64,000 nucleotides of DNA, from the NCBI GenBank assembly GCA_036563665.1, contig DATCLY010000014.1, forward strand, positions 107,776 through 171,775, read 5' to 3'. This DNA is from FEN-1219 sp036563665 (GTDB taxonomy: Bacteria > Pseudomonadota > Gammaproteobacteria > Steroidobacterales > Rariloculaceae). The notes under the pieces are model-generated. The model was given only the letters and a program-made list of their open reading frames with translations, was not told where the DNA came from and did not search any database. Each line of letters begins with the position of its first letter. The stretch's first letter is position 1. Position numbers and translations under genes: made by a program. This document shows positions 24,883 to 32,740 of the stretch, one piece after another.

Positions 24883-27009
24883 ATGCCCAGAAAGAAGGAC
24901 CTCAAGCTTTACCGCAACATCGGGATCATCGCCCACATCGATGCGGGCAAGACCACCACCACCGAGCGGGTGCTCTATTACACCGGCCGCAAGCACCAGA
25001 TCATCGAGGTGCACGACACCAAGGACGGCAAGGGCAGCACGACGACCGACTACCTGGAGCAGGAGCGCCAGAGGGGCATCACCATCCAGAGCGCGGCGGT
25101 CACGGCCGAGTGGAAGGGCCACCAGATCAACCTCATCGATACGCCGGGACACGTGGACTTCACCATCGAGGTGAACCGGAGCCTGCGGGTGCTGGACGGC
25201 GCGGTGGTGGTGTTCGACGGCGTGGCGGGCGTGGAGCCGCAAACCGAGACCAACTGGCGGCTCGCGAACCAGTACAAGGTGCCGCGCATCTGTTACATCA
25301 ACAAGATGGACCGCATCGGTGCGAACTACGCGCACGCGGTGCAGGGCATCAAGGAGCGCCTCGGCGCCAACGCGCTCGTCTGCCACGTGCCGTTCGGCAG
25401 CTCCAACGAGTTCGTCGGCATGGCGGACCTCGTGGCCAACGTGGGCTACATCTGGCATTCCGACGACAAGGACGCGAAGTGGGAGACCGTCCCGCTCGAC
25501 GACATCAAGGGCCGCTTCAGCTTCTCCGCGAGCCGCGACAACGAGTGGATCGAGCGCATCCCCGAGCTGCGCCAGGAGCTCCTCGAGCAGGCGCTCGCCC
25601 AGGACGAGGACGCGTTCCTCGAGTTCATCGAGTCCGGCAAGTACGACCCCGCCGTGCTGAAGACCTGCATCCGCCGGGGCACGATCAGCGGCGCGCTGGT
25701 GCCGGTGCTCTGCGGCTCGTCGTTCAAGCACAAGGGCGTGCAGCAGATGCTCGACGCCGTCGTGGACTACCTGCCCTACCCCGGCGAGAACGGCGGCATC
25801 GGCATCGTCGACGAGAACGGCAATCCCGTGGGCGTGCAGGAGGTCAGCGACGACGAGCCCGCGCGCCTGCTCGCGTTCAAGGTCATCAACGACCAGTTCG
25901 GCACGCTCACCTTCGTGCGCGTGTACTCGGGCGTGGTGAAAAAGGGCGACACGCTCCTCAACGTCACGCGCGGCAAGCGCGAGCGCATCGGCCGCATCGT
26001 GCAGGTGCACGCCGACGAGACGCAGGACATGGAGGAGGTGCGCGCCGGCGACATCTGCGCGTTCGTCTCGCTCAAGGAAACGGAGACGGGCGACACGCTC
26101 TCCGACCCCGAGCGGCCCGTGCTGCTCGAGCGCATGCGGTTCCCCGACCCGGTCATCAGCGTGTCGGTGGAGCCGAAGTCGCGCGCGGACGTGGACAAGC
26201 TGTCGACCGCCCTCTACAAGATGGTCAAGGCGGATCCGTCCCTGAGGCTCGAGGTGGATCAGGAGACGGGCCAGACGCTGCTGCGCGGCATGGGCGAGCT
26301 GCACCTCGAGGTGACGATCGACCGCATGCGCACGGAGCTCGGCGTCGAGGCCAACATGGGGCGGCCTCGGGTGAGCTTTCGCGAGGCGTTCGGCAGCGCC
26401 GTCGAGAAGACGTACACGCACAAGAAGCAGACCGGCGGCTCCGGCCAGTACGCCGAGGTGAAGATGATCTTCGAGCCGCTCGGCGCCGGCAGCGGCATCG
26501 AGTTCTCCGACGAGGTGGTGGGCGGCCGCATCCCGCGCGAGTACATCCCGGCCGTGCAGAAGGCCATCGAGAGCGAGGCGAAGCGCGGCGCGGTGGCGGG
26601 CTACGAGGTGGTGGACTTCCGCGCGCGGCTCGTGGACGGCAAGTACCACGAGGTGGACAGCTCCGCGCTCGCGTTCGAGATCGCGGCCCGCGCCTGCTTC
26701 CGCGAGGCGCACAAGTCGAGCGGGCCGAAGCTGCTCGAGCCGATCATGAAGCTCGAGGTGGTGACCGAGGCGGAGTATCTCGGCACCATCATCGGCGATG
26801 TCAATCGCCGCCGCGGCCACGTGACGGACCAGGGGCCGCGCGGGCAGCAGGTGTTCGTGCAGGGCTTCGTGCCGCTATCGGAGATGTTCGGCTACATCAA
26901 TTTCCTGCGCTCGAGCACGAGCGGCCGCGGCACGTTCACGATGGAGTTCGACCACTACGCCGAGGTGCCGGCAGGCCTCATCGACAAGCTCATGGCCCGA
27001 GAGGCCTAG
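24883..27009 (+). CDS. fusA: Elongation factor G, stand-alone copy
   Basis: 708-residue five-domain translational GTPase catalysing ribosomal translocation or recycling. GTP-binding motifs are AHIDAGKTTTT, RGITIQ, DTPGHVD and NKMD; domain IV and the conserved QTGGSGQYAEVK and EFDHYAEVP ends are intact. Compared with the housekeeping factor it has a short insertion (GENGGIGIVDENGNPVG) before domain II. It is not flanked by rpsL, rpsG or tuf, so it is probably a second EF-G rather than the str-operon copy; the symbol is given for the family. Start ATG lies at 24883, before PRKKDLKLYRNIGI. It ends in front of a REP cluster that separates it from the convergent cytochrome/propeller gene. Confidence 0.88.
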   Translation: MPRKKDLKLYRNIGIIAHIDAGKTTTTERVLYYTGRKHQIIEVHDTKDGKGSTTTDYLEQERQRGITIQSAAVTAEWKGHQINLIDTPGHVDFTIEVNRSLRVLDGAVVVFDGVAGVEPQTETNWRLANQYKVPRICYINKMDRIGANYAHAVQGIKERLGANALVCHVPFGSSNEFVGMADLVANVGYIWHSDDKDAKWETVPLDDIKGRFSFSASRDNEWIERIPELRQELLEQALAQDEDAFLEFIESGKYDPAVLKTCIRRGTISGALVPVLCGSSFKHKGVQQMLDAVVDYLPYPGENGGIGIVDENGNPVGVQEVSDDEPARLLAFKVINDQFGTLTFVRVYSGVVKKGDTLLNVTRGKRERIGRIVQVHADETQDMEEVRAGDICAFVSLKETETGDTLSDPERPVLLERMRFPDPVISVSVEPKSRADVDKLSTALYKMVKADPSLRLEVDQETGQTLLRGMGELHLEVTIDRMRTELGVEANMGRPRVSFREAFGSAVEKTYTHKKQTGGSGQYAEVKMIFEPLGAGSGIEFSDEVVGGRIPREYIPAVQKAIESEAKRGAVAGYEVVDFRARLVDGKYHEVDSSALAFEIAARACFREAHKSSGPKLLEPIMKLEVVTEAEYLGTIIGDVNRRRGHVTDQGPRGQQVFVQGFVPLSEMFGYINFLRSSTSGRGTFTMEFDHYAEVPAGLIDKLMAREA

Positions 27010-27030
27010 TCGCGAGGCAGGAGCGGCTTG

Positions 27031-27136
27031 TGTGGGAGCGGCTTCGTGTGGGAGCGGCTTCGTGTGGGAGCGGCTTTCCAGCCGCGATCCCGACGCGAAC
27101 GCGTGCGAAGAGTCGCGGCTGGAAAGCCGCTCCCAC
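27031..27136. repeat. REP-like cluster E with 16-bp tandem repeats
   Basis: A 16-base unit (TGTGGGAGCGGCTTCG) starts at 27031 and 27047 and runs into a complete forward REP unit at 27064-27087 (G variant). A reverse unit follows at 27113-27136. The short units are the first two thirds of the REP unit lacking its second arm. The cluster lies between the convergent stops of the EF-G gene and the cytochrome/propeller gene. Confidence 0.88.
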
Positions 27137-27148
27137 GATCGGGAAAGC

Positions 27149-28393
27149 TCAGCTCGCCTCTTTGCCGATGCGGACCAGGCCGACGGTGTTCGTGCTGCTC
27201 TGGTGGATCACGAGGCCGCGGCCGTCCGGCGTCGCGTTCATGTGGCGGATGATCCCCACGCCGGACGGGATCGCCCAGCTCTGGAAGCGCTCGGTCTTCG
27301 GGTCGAACCGCACGAGCGCGTCCGGCCGCTGATTCGACTCGTTGTACCAGATCGCGTCGCCGGCCACCTCGATGGCGTAGGGATGCGAGCGCGGGCCGCT
27401 CGGTGACGGCCAGGTCTTGATCTCGCCCGTGGCGGGATCGAGGCGGCCGAGATAGCCGCGCGCGGAGTCGACGTACCACACGATGTCGTCGCTCGTGAGC
27501 GCGAGGCGGCGGATGCGCGTCTCCGGCGTGGGCGTCGCGAATTCTTTCACCTCGAACGTCTCGGGATCGACTCGCGCGACCTTGTTGCTGCCGTTGTAGG
27601 CCACCCAGAGGTTGCCCTTCGAGTCTTCCTTGATGCCGTATGGCCGCGCGCGCTCGGTCGGCATCGTGATGAGCCGGATCTCGCCCGTCTCCGGAATCAG
27701 GCGGCCCACCATGTTGCTGATCTGGAGCGTGAACCAGAGGTGCCCGTCGCGAGTGAAGATCGGCGTATGCGGGTCGCGGGCGGCCGGGTCGGGCATCTCG
27801 TACACGGTGATGTCGCCCGTTCGCGGATCGAGCTTGCCCACCGTGCCGTTGCCGTTGCCCGTGTACCAGATGTTGCCGTCCTCGTCCGCGGCGATGCCGT
27901 GCGGGCGCGCGTCGGGGTCGAGCCGGTACTCGCGCATCTCGCCGGTGGCCGGGTTCAGCCGGCCGAGCAGGCTCGCGTACATGCCGGCCCACCAGATGGT
28001 CCCGTCCTCGAGCTGGAGCGGATCGCGCGGCCGTTGCCCGAGCGTGGGCACGGTCCATTCCTGGAACTCGATCTCGACGGGGCCCGGCACGAGCGTCGGC
28101 CGACGGTCGTTCTTCGGCGGGAAGTGGATCGCGAGGTACTGCGTGATGGTGCTCGCGAGCGGCTCCCCGAGCGTGATCATCTTCGACGTGAGGTACCGCC
28201 AGTCGTCCTGCGTGTAACCGGTGGAGCCGACGATCAGGTTCGTCGGGTGACAGGCCACGCACGCGGCCTCCACCTCCGCCTTGCCCGGGCCGTCGGGGAG
28301 CGGCGCCGGCGGCATCCCGGGCGGCTGCGCCGCCGCCGGACCCGCGACCCCCGCGACGAGCATGCCGAAGAGCGCGTGCGTTGGACGAAGCAT
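27149..28393 (-). CDS. Cytochrome c / Vgb-type beta-propeller fusion, periplasmic
   Basis: 414 residues. A signal peptide (HALFGMLVAGVAGPAAAQ) is followed by a short cytochrome-like domain with one heme c motif CVACH (Cys45, Cys48, His49), then a seven-bladed propeller of the virginiamycin-B-lyase (Vgb/SMP-30-like) type. Its blades show repeats such as DEDGNIWYTGNGNGTVGKLDP and DSKGNLWVAYNGSNKVARVDP. This fusion suggests a periplasmic dehydrogenase or lyase delivering electrons through the heme, not antibiotic resistance. The ATG at 28393 follows AGGGGG and starts the signal peptide. It sits 67 bases downstream of the enolase-superfamily gene, in the same direction. Confidence 0.8.
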   Translation of the reverse strand: MLRPTHALFGMLVAGVAGPAAAQPPGMPPAPLPDGPGKAEVEAACVACHPTNLIVGSTGYTQDDWRYLTSKMITLGEPLASTITQYLAIHFPPKNDRRPTLVPGPVEIEFQEWTVPTLGQRPRDPLQLEDGTIWWAGMYASLLGRLNPATGEMREYRLDPDARPHGIAADEDGNIWYTGNGNGTVGKLDPRTGDITVYEMPDPAARDPHTPIFTRDGHLWFTLQISNMVGRLIPETGEIRLITMPTERARPYGIKEDSKGNLWVAYNGSNKVARVDPETFEVKEFATPTPETRIRRLALTSDDIVWYVDSARGYLGRLDPATGEIKTWPSPSGPRSHPYAIEVAGDAIWYNESNQRPDALVRFDPKTERFQSWAIPSGVGIIRHMNATPDGRGLVIHQSSTNTVGLVRIGKEAS

Positions 28394-28460
28394 GGCGAAC
28401 CCCCTACGCGTCTTTTTCTTTTGGTCAATATACACGCCTCCGCAGCTTGGCGGCTCCCGC

Positions 28461-29645
28461 TCAGCCGGGTGGCGGCTCGACGCCCCAGCCGGGCGCGTCC
28501 GAGAGGAGCAGCACGCCGTCCTCCACGCGCTCGCCGGTGGCGCGCCGAGTGAGCTTGCGATCGAACGCGTACTCGAGCGAGTGCACGCGCTCCGGGTGGA
28601 TCGCCGCGGCGTGCAGGCTCGCGGCGGTGGAGATGGGCCCCGCGGGATTGTGCGGCGACACCTCCGCCTTTCCGGCCGTGGCCTCGATCACGTCGAGCAG
28701 CGGGCCGAAGCCGCCCACGTGCTTCACGTCCGGCATGATCACGTGCGCCCACCCGTGCTCCGCGATCTCCACGAACCGCCGCCTGCCCCAGAAGAGCTCC
28801 CCCGCCGCGATCCGCAGCCGCGTGCGGCGCCTGAGCTCCTCGTAGTCGGGCCCCATGGCGAACGGCTCCTCGATCCAGTCGAGCGCGAGGCGCTCGAGCT
28901 CGGGCAGCAGCACGTAGAAGTCCTGCGGGCGGAAGCGCTCGTGAAAGTCCACGCGCACGGCGAGATCGGGGAACTGCTCGCGCAGGCGCGCGAGCTGGGC
29001 GAGGCCCGCGGCGGCCTTCTCCACCGCGCGCTCCGGGCCGTTCACCGCCTCGAACGGCGCGCACTTGTAGGTCTTGAAGCCCTGCTGCGCGACCTCCCCC
29101 ACCACGGCGGAGTACTCTTCCGGCGTGCGCGTGGGCAGCGCGCGGTTGATCGTCGCATACAGCGGGATGCCTTCGATGGTCGTGCTGCGCCTGAAGAGCT
29201 GCCACACCGGTACCCGCTCGCGCTTCGCGAGCAGATCGTAGAGCGCCTGATTGAGGCCGGAGAACGCGGTCGCCTCCACGAACGCGGGCTCGAGCGCCGC
29301 GATCTCGCGCTCCTTGCGCGCCAACGTCTCCAGGGACAAGGTGCGCAGCCCCGCGTAGTGCTCGGCGAAGATCGCGGCGGCCGCGCGCTTGCAGGCCTCG
29401 TCGTCGTTGCTGTGGGAAGCCTCGCCGAAGCCGGACAGCGCGCCGTCGCTCACCTCGAGCACGAGCCAGTCGCCCTTGAGCCTCAGGCTCGCGTGCCAGC
29501 CGTCGGGGTCGGGGATCGTCCGGAATCGCAGGGTCAGCGGCTCCTGGGCGCGGACGACCCAGGGCGCGGCGATCGCGGCCGCCGCGACGGCGCCGCCGCG
29601 GCGCAGGAACGCGCGCCGCGAACGGTTCGGTCCAATGGTGCTCAT
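28461..29645 (-). CDS. Enolase-superfamily (mandelate racemase/muconate cycloisomerase-like) enzyme with Tat signal
   Basis: 394 residues. The N-terminus carries a twin-arginine signal (SRRAFLRRGGAVAAAAIAA), so the enzyme is folded before export. The barrel has the three acidic metal ligands (Asp in VRVDFHERF, Glu in LDWIEEPF, Glu in RIAAGELF), a Lys in MPDVKHVGG and a His in VSPHNPAGP. These support abstraction of a proton alpha to a carboxylate; the substrate could be a sugar acid. A Tat-exported member is uncommon, since most are cytosolic. It lies between an AraC regulator (66 bases upstream) and the cytochrome/propeller gene (67 bases downstream), suggesting a regulated catabolic unit. 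Confidence 0.83.
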   Translation of the reverse strand: MSTIGPNRSRRAFLRRGGAVAAAAIAAPWVVRAQEPLTLRFRTIPDPDGWHASLRLKGDWLVLEVSDGALSGFGEASHSNDDEACKRAAAAIFAEHYAGLRTLSLETLARKEREIAALEPAFVEATAFSGLNQALYDLLAKRERVPVWQLFRRSTTIEGIPLYATINRALPTRTPEEYSAVVGEVAQQGFKTYKCAPFEAVNGPERAVEKAAAGLAQLARLREQFPDLAVRVDFHERFRPQDFYVLLPELERLALDWIEEPFAMGPDYEELRRRTRLRIAAGELFWGRRRFVEIAEHGWAHVIMPDVKHVGGFGPLLDVIEATAGKAEVSPHNPAGPISTAASLHAAAIHPERVHSLEYAFDRKLTRRATGERVEDGVLLLSDAPGWGVEPPPG

Positions 29646-29711
29646 GGACGCAACGTGCTCCTCCTTCGACTTCGCTCCCCTACGTGAACGACGCTGCGCC
29701 GCGCGCCGCGG

Positions 29712-30701
29712 CTACGCGGACTGCGGCACCGCCGCCGCGCGCCGCTCTTCCCGCACGGCGCGCCGGTACTGCGCGGGGGGCTTCGCGTACTTGCGCTTGA
29801 ACGCACGGTTGAACGCGGCCTCGGATTCGTAGCCGACGTCGGCCGCGATCTGCAGCACGCTGCGGCTCGTGGTGCGCAAGGCTTCGGCCGCGAGCTCGAG
29901 CCGCCATTCCGACAGATACGCCATCGGCGACACGCCGAGGTAGCGGGCGAAGCGCTCGGTCAGCACGGAGCGGGAGACGGCCGCCTCCTGTGCGAGCTCG
30001 TCGAGCGTCCATGCGTGCGCCGGCCGCCGATGCAGGGCCGCGAGCCCGCGCCCGACCACCGGATCGCCGGCGCCCGCGAGCCAGCCGGTGCGTTCGGGCG
30101 GCAGCTGCGCGACGTAACGCTGCAAAGCTTCCGCGAACAGCACCTCCGCGAGCCGCGCCAGGATCACCTCGCTGCCCGGCACCGCGGCCGCGGCGCGGTC
30201 GACGGCATGCACGATCGAGTTCTCGAGCCACTCGCCCGCCCGGTCGTTGCGCAGGTGCACCCGCACGACGCGCGGCAGGCCGGCGAGCACGGGCCGGATG
30301 AGGACTTCCTCGCACGCGAGATAGCCGCACACGAGGTATGTCTCCTCCCCTCCGCCGCCGATGCGCGAGCGCTGCATGCGGCCCGTGAGCAGCGCGGGCA
30401 GCGCGGCCGCCGAGTCCACGAGCTCCGCGCCCACGCCGTTGCCCATCTCGTGCGCGTCGCCGTGCGGAATCATGAAGAGGTCGCCCGCCGAGAACGGCGT
30501 GACCTCCTCGCCCACCCGCACGTAGCCCTCGCCCTTGATGGCGACGTGGAACTCGACCACGTGGCTCGCGTTCGGGGCCACGTAGCGGCCGAGGGTGCGT
30601 GAGGACGGCGCGAGCACCCGCCACGGCTTGGAGCATTCGGTCACGTAGAACATGGCGCCGGAGAGCTTCACGGCGCGCAGCAGCTCGGATAAGGCGTCCA
30701 T
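29712..30701 (-). CDS. AraC family transcriptional regulator with cupin domain
   Basis: 329 residues. The N-terminal half is an AraC-binding cupin (VVEFHVAIKGEGYVRVGEEVTPFSAGD with His/Glu residues, DLFMIPHGDAHEMG). The C-terminal 100 residues carry the two DNA-binding helix-turn-helices (VSRSVLTERFARYLG and IAADVGYESEAAFNRAFKRKY). It begins the run regulator-enolase-propeller and is the natural candidate to control it. The ligand is unknown; homologues sense small aldehydes or sugars. Confidence 0.88.
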   Translation of the reverse strand: MDALSELLRAVKLSGAMFYVTECSKPWRVLAPSSRTLGRYVAPNASHVVEFHVAIKGEGYVRVGEEVTPFSAGDLFMIPHGDAHEMGNGVGAELVDSAAALPALLTGRMQRSRIGGGGEETYLVCGYLACEEVLIRPVLAGLPRVVRVHLRNDRAGEWLENSIVHAVDRAAAAVPGSEVILARLAEVLFAEALQRYVAQLPPERTGWLAGAGDPVVGRGLAALHRRPAHAWTLDELAQEAAVSRSVLTERFARYLGVSPMAYLSEWRLELAAEALRTTSRSVLQIAADVGYESEAAFNRAFKRKYAKPPAQYRRAVREERRAAAVPQSA

Positions 30702-30871
30702 GGCTCGCGTCCATTTATCTCATCGCGGCCCGATCGAGCTTGCCGGCGGCTGGGTCGAGCGGAAGCGGCGGCGCCGGCGAATCGAGCAAGCGCGCCGGCC
30801 GGGCGGCAAACCTCAAGCCCCGATGGTGCCCGGACAATGCCGACGCTGCAACCGACGGGAGGATTTGCGCG

Positions 30872-30961
30872 ATGCAAGACCACGACGCGAAGACCGGCCG
30901 GTACTCCCTCACGCCCGAGCAGGCGCTCGTGCTCGCCGACGAGGACGGCCACGCGTTCTGA
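30872..30961 (+). CDS. Possible small protein, 29 residues
   Basis: The short open frame MQDHDAKTGRYSLTPEQALV... ends in DGHAF. It is supported by a good ribosome site (GGGAGG, nine bases before ATG) and by a perfect GC hairpin beginning a few bases after its stop. The peptide is acidic with a helix-forming middle (TPEQALVLADED) and no signal or membrane segment. It matches no family I recognise. It could be a small regulatory protein, a leader peptide for the downstream gene, or chance. Confidence 0.4.
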   Translation: MQDHDAKTGRYSLTPEQALVLADEDGHAF

Positions 30962-30963
30962 CA

Positions 30964-30999
30964 GGCGGCGGGCGGCGCCGGCGCGTGCCGCCCGCCGTC
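30964..30999 (+). terminator. GC hairpin after the small open frame
   Basis: An 11-bp perfect stem CGGCGGGCGGC (30966-30976) pairs with 30987-30997 across a 10-base loop, extended by one G-U and one G-C pair. It begins five bases after the stop of the 29-residue frame and lies before the NTF2-like gene. There is no T-run, so it may be an attenuator or Rho-assisted end. Confidence 0.45.
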
Positions 31000-31071
31000 C
31001 CCCTGGCGGCCGACGCCGCGCTGCGGCATCGTTGACGCCCGATCGTCACGTCCGTTCGGGGGGAACCATCG

Positions 31072-31584
31072 ATGCGCACTGCCATTCTGGTCGCGGTCGC
31101 TTGCGGCGCCGCGCTCGTTCTGCAATCGTCCCAGGCCCAGGACCTTCGGTCGCTCGCGGCGCGCGTGCAGGCGCTGGAGGATCGGGAAGCCATCCGCGCC
31201 CTGATCCTCGCCTACGGCGAAGCCCACGACAATCGCGACTACCGTACCTTCTCGCAGCTCTTCGCCGCCGAGGGCGAATGGGTGGGCGGGCTCGGCTCGG
31301 CCAAGGGACCGCAGGCGATCTTCGAGCTCATGGACCGCACCATCGGCCACGACCCGCGGCCCGAGGGCTCGGGCACCTATCACATCATGACCAACGATCA
31401 GATCGTGCTGAACGGCGATCGGGCGTCCGCGGTCACGAAGTGGATCTACATCGTGCCGGGCGACGACAACGCGCCGCGAATGGTGTTCCTGGGCCACTAC
31501 AACGACGAGTTCATCCGCGAGAACGGGGTGTGGAAGTTCCTGCGGCGCGAAGCGCCGGTGGCAATCCCGGCGCCGTCGCCGTGA
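31072..31584 (+). CDS. Exported SnoaL/NTF2-like protein
   Basis: 170 residues with a signal peptide (TAILVAVACGAALVLQSSQAQ) and a cone-shaped NTF2/SnoaL-like domain (starting EDREAIRALILAYGEAHDNRDYR, ending GVWKFLRREA). Such domains bind or isomerise small hydrophobic molecules; close relatives of the SnoaL_4 type are often of unknown function. A coiled segment LAARVQALEDREAI precedes the domain. The following gene on the strand starts 169 bases later. Catalytic residues cannot be assigned with confidence. Confidence 0.78.
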   Translation: MRTAILVAVACGAALVLQSSQAQDLRSLAARVQALEDREAIRALILAYGEAHDNRDYRTFSQLFAAEGEWVGGLGSAKGPQAIFELMDRTIGHDPRPEGSGTYHIMTNDQIVLNGDRASAVTKWIYIVPGDDNAPRMVFLGHYNDEFIRENGVWKFLRREAPVAIPAPSP

Positions 31585-31753
31585 GCGCGCCCGTACTGAA
31601 CGCGGACGGCGTCGCCATTTGCCGACAGCTTCGCCCTCCGCGCCGCTGCGGTCATGCTATGCAGCACACAGGGGGACCTCGCGCTAGCCGACCACCTCGA
31701 ACGGCAGGCGTGGGCTTGCCCCGCATCGCTCGGGCACCCGCGAGGGAGGAGCT

Positions 31754-32740
31754 TTGTCAGGGACGACACGCAGCCTGTTGCGCGCGGGTCTCGCGGTCAC
31801 CCTGCTCGCGTGGCTCGCCCATCAGGTCGGCGTCGAAGCGATCATGGATCAGCTCGCCAAGGCCGATCTGCGGCTCGTGCTGGCCGCGACGCTGTTGCTC
31901 GCCCTGGACGGCGTCTCGAAGGCGTGGAACTGGCGGCAGCTCCTCACCGTCAACGTGGGCGGCGAGCGCGTGCCGTTCCGGCGCGCGTTAGCCTGGTTCT
32001 TCGCGGGCGGCCTGATCGGCGCCGTCGTTCCGTCGTCGGCCGGCACCGATGCGTGCCGCGCGCTGCTCGCGACGCGCGGCGTCGGCGGACACGCGCCCGC
32101 ATGCGCCGCGTCGATCATCACGCTCAACGCCTTGGGCTGGTTCGCCGGCTGCGTCATCGGCCTCGTCGGGATCGCGCTGCTCGCGGCGAACGGCTCGCTG
32201 CCGAGCGTGTTGGGCTCGCTCGCGGTGGTGTTCCTGGCCACGCTCGCCGCGCTGCCGCTCGCGTACGCGGCGGTCGCGGCGAAGCGCGGCGCGCTGGCGA
32301 GGCGGCTCGAGCGCTCGAGCACGCGCTGGCCGCGCGTGCGCCGCCTGATCGCCACGTTCCTGCGCTCGCTCCTCGTCTTCCAGCAGGGGCGCGTGCGGCT
32401 GTCCTCCGCCCTGCTGATCGCCGTGCTCGGGCTCATGGCCCAGACCGCCATGTTCGCGGTCACCGCGCTCGCGGTCGGCATCCACCAGCCGTTCGCCGTG
32501 TGGATGGTGCTCGTGCCGCTGACGCGGATCGTGGCGCTCGCGCCCGTGGCGGTGGCCGACTTCGGGCTCATCCAGGCCGCCCACGTGGCCGTGCTCGAGC
32601 TCTTCGGCGTGCTCCCGTGGCAGGCGTTCGCGCTGTCGACGTTGTTCGCGATCGAAGGCCTGCTCATTCACTCGACGCTCGGCAGCTCCACGTTCCTGCT
32701 CGGCGCGCGCGCGGGCGCTTTGCAGCCGGAGCGCACCTAG
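31754..32740 (+). CDS. Lysylphosphatidylglycerol synthase-type transmembrane (flippase-like) protein
   Basis: 328-residue integral membrane protein of the UPF0104/LPG-synthase transmembrane family, with about eight helices. Family traits are the WFFAGGLIGAVVPSSAGTDACRA segment, an Arg/Lys-rich cytoplasmic loop (KRGALARRLERSSTRWPRVRR) and the VAVADFGLIQAAHV motif. It lacks the C-terminal aminoacyl-transfer domain of MprF, so it is more likely a lipid flippase. The TTG start has GGGAGGA only three bases upstream, closer than usual, so a slightly later start is possible. Its stop abuts the stop of the convergent ketosynthase gene with no base between. A link to the polyketide lipid cassette is only positional. 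Confidence 0.8.
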   Translation: MSGTTRSLLRAGLAVTLLAWLAHQVGVEAIMDQLAKADLRLVLAATLLLALDGVSKAWNWRQLLTVNVGGERVPFRRALAWFFAGGLIGAVVPSSAGTDACRALLATRGVGGHAPACAASIITLNALGWFAGCVIGLVGIALLAANGSLPSVLGSLAVVFLATLAALPLAYAAVAAKRGALARRLERSSTRWPRVRRLIATFLRSLLVFQQGRVRLSSALLIAVLGLMAQTAMFAVTALAVGIHQPFAVWMVLVPLTRIVALAPVAVADFGLIQAAHVAVLELFGVLPWQAFALSTLFAIEGLLIHSTLGSSTFLLGARAGALQPERT

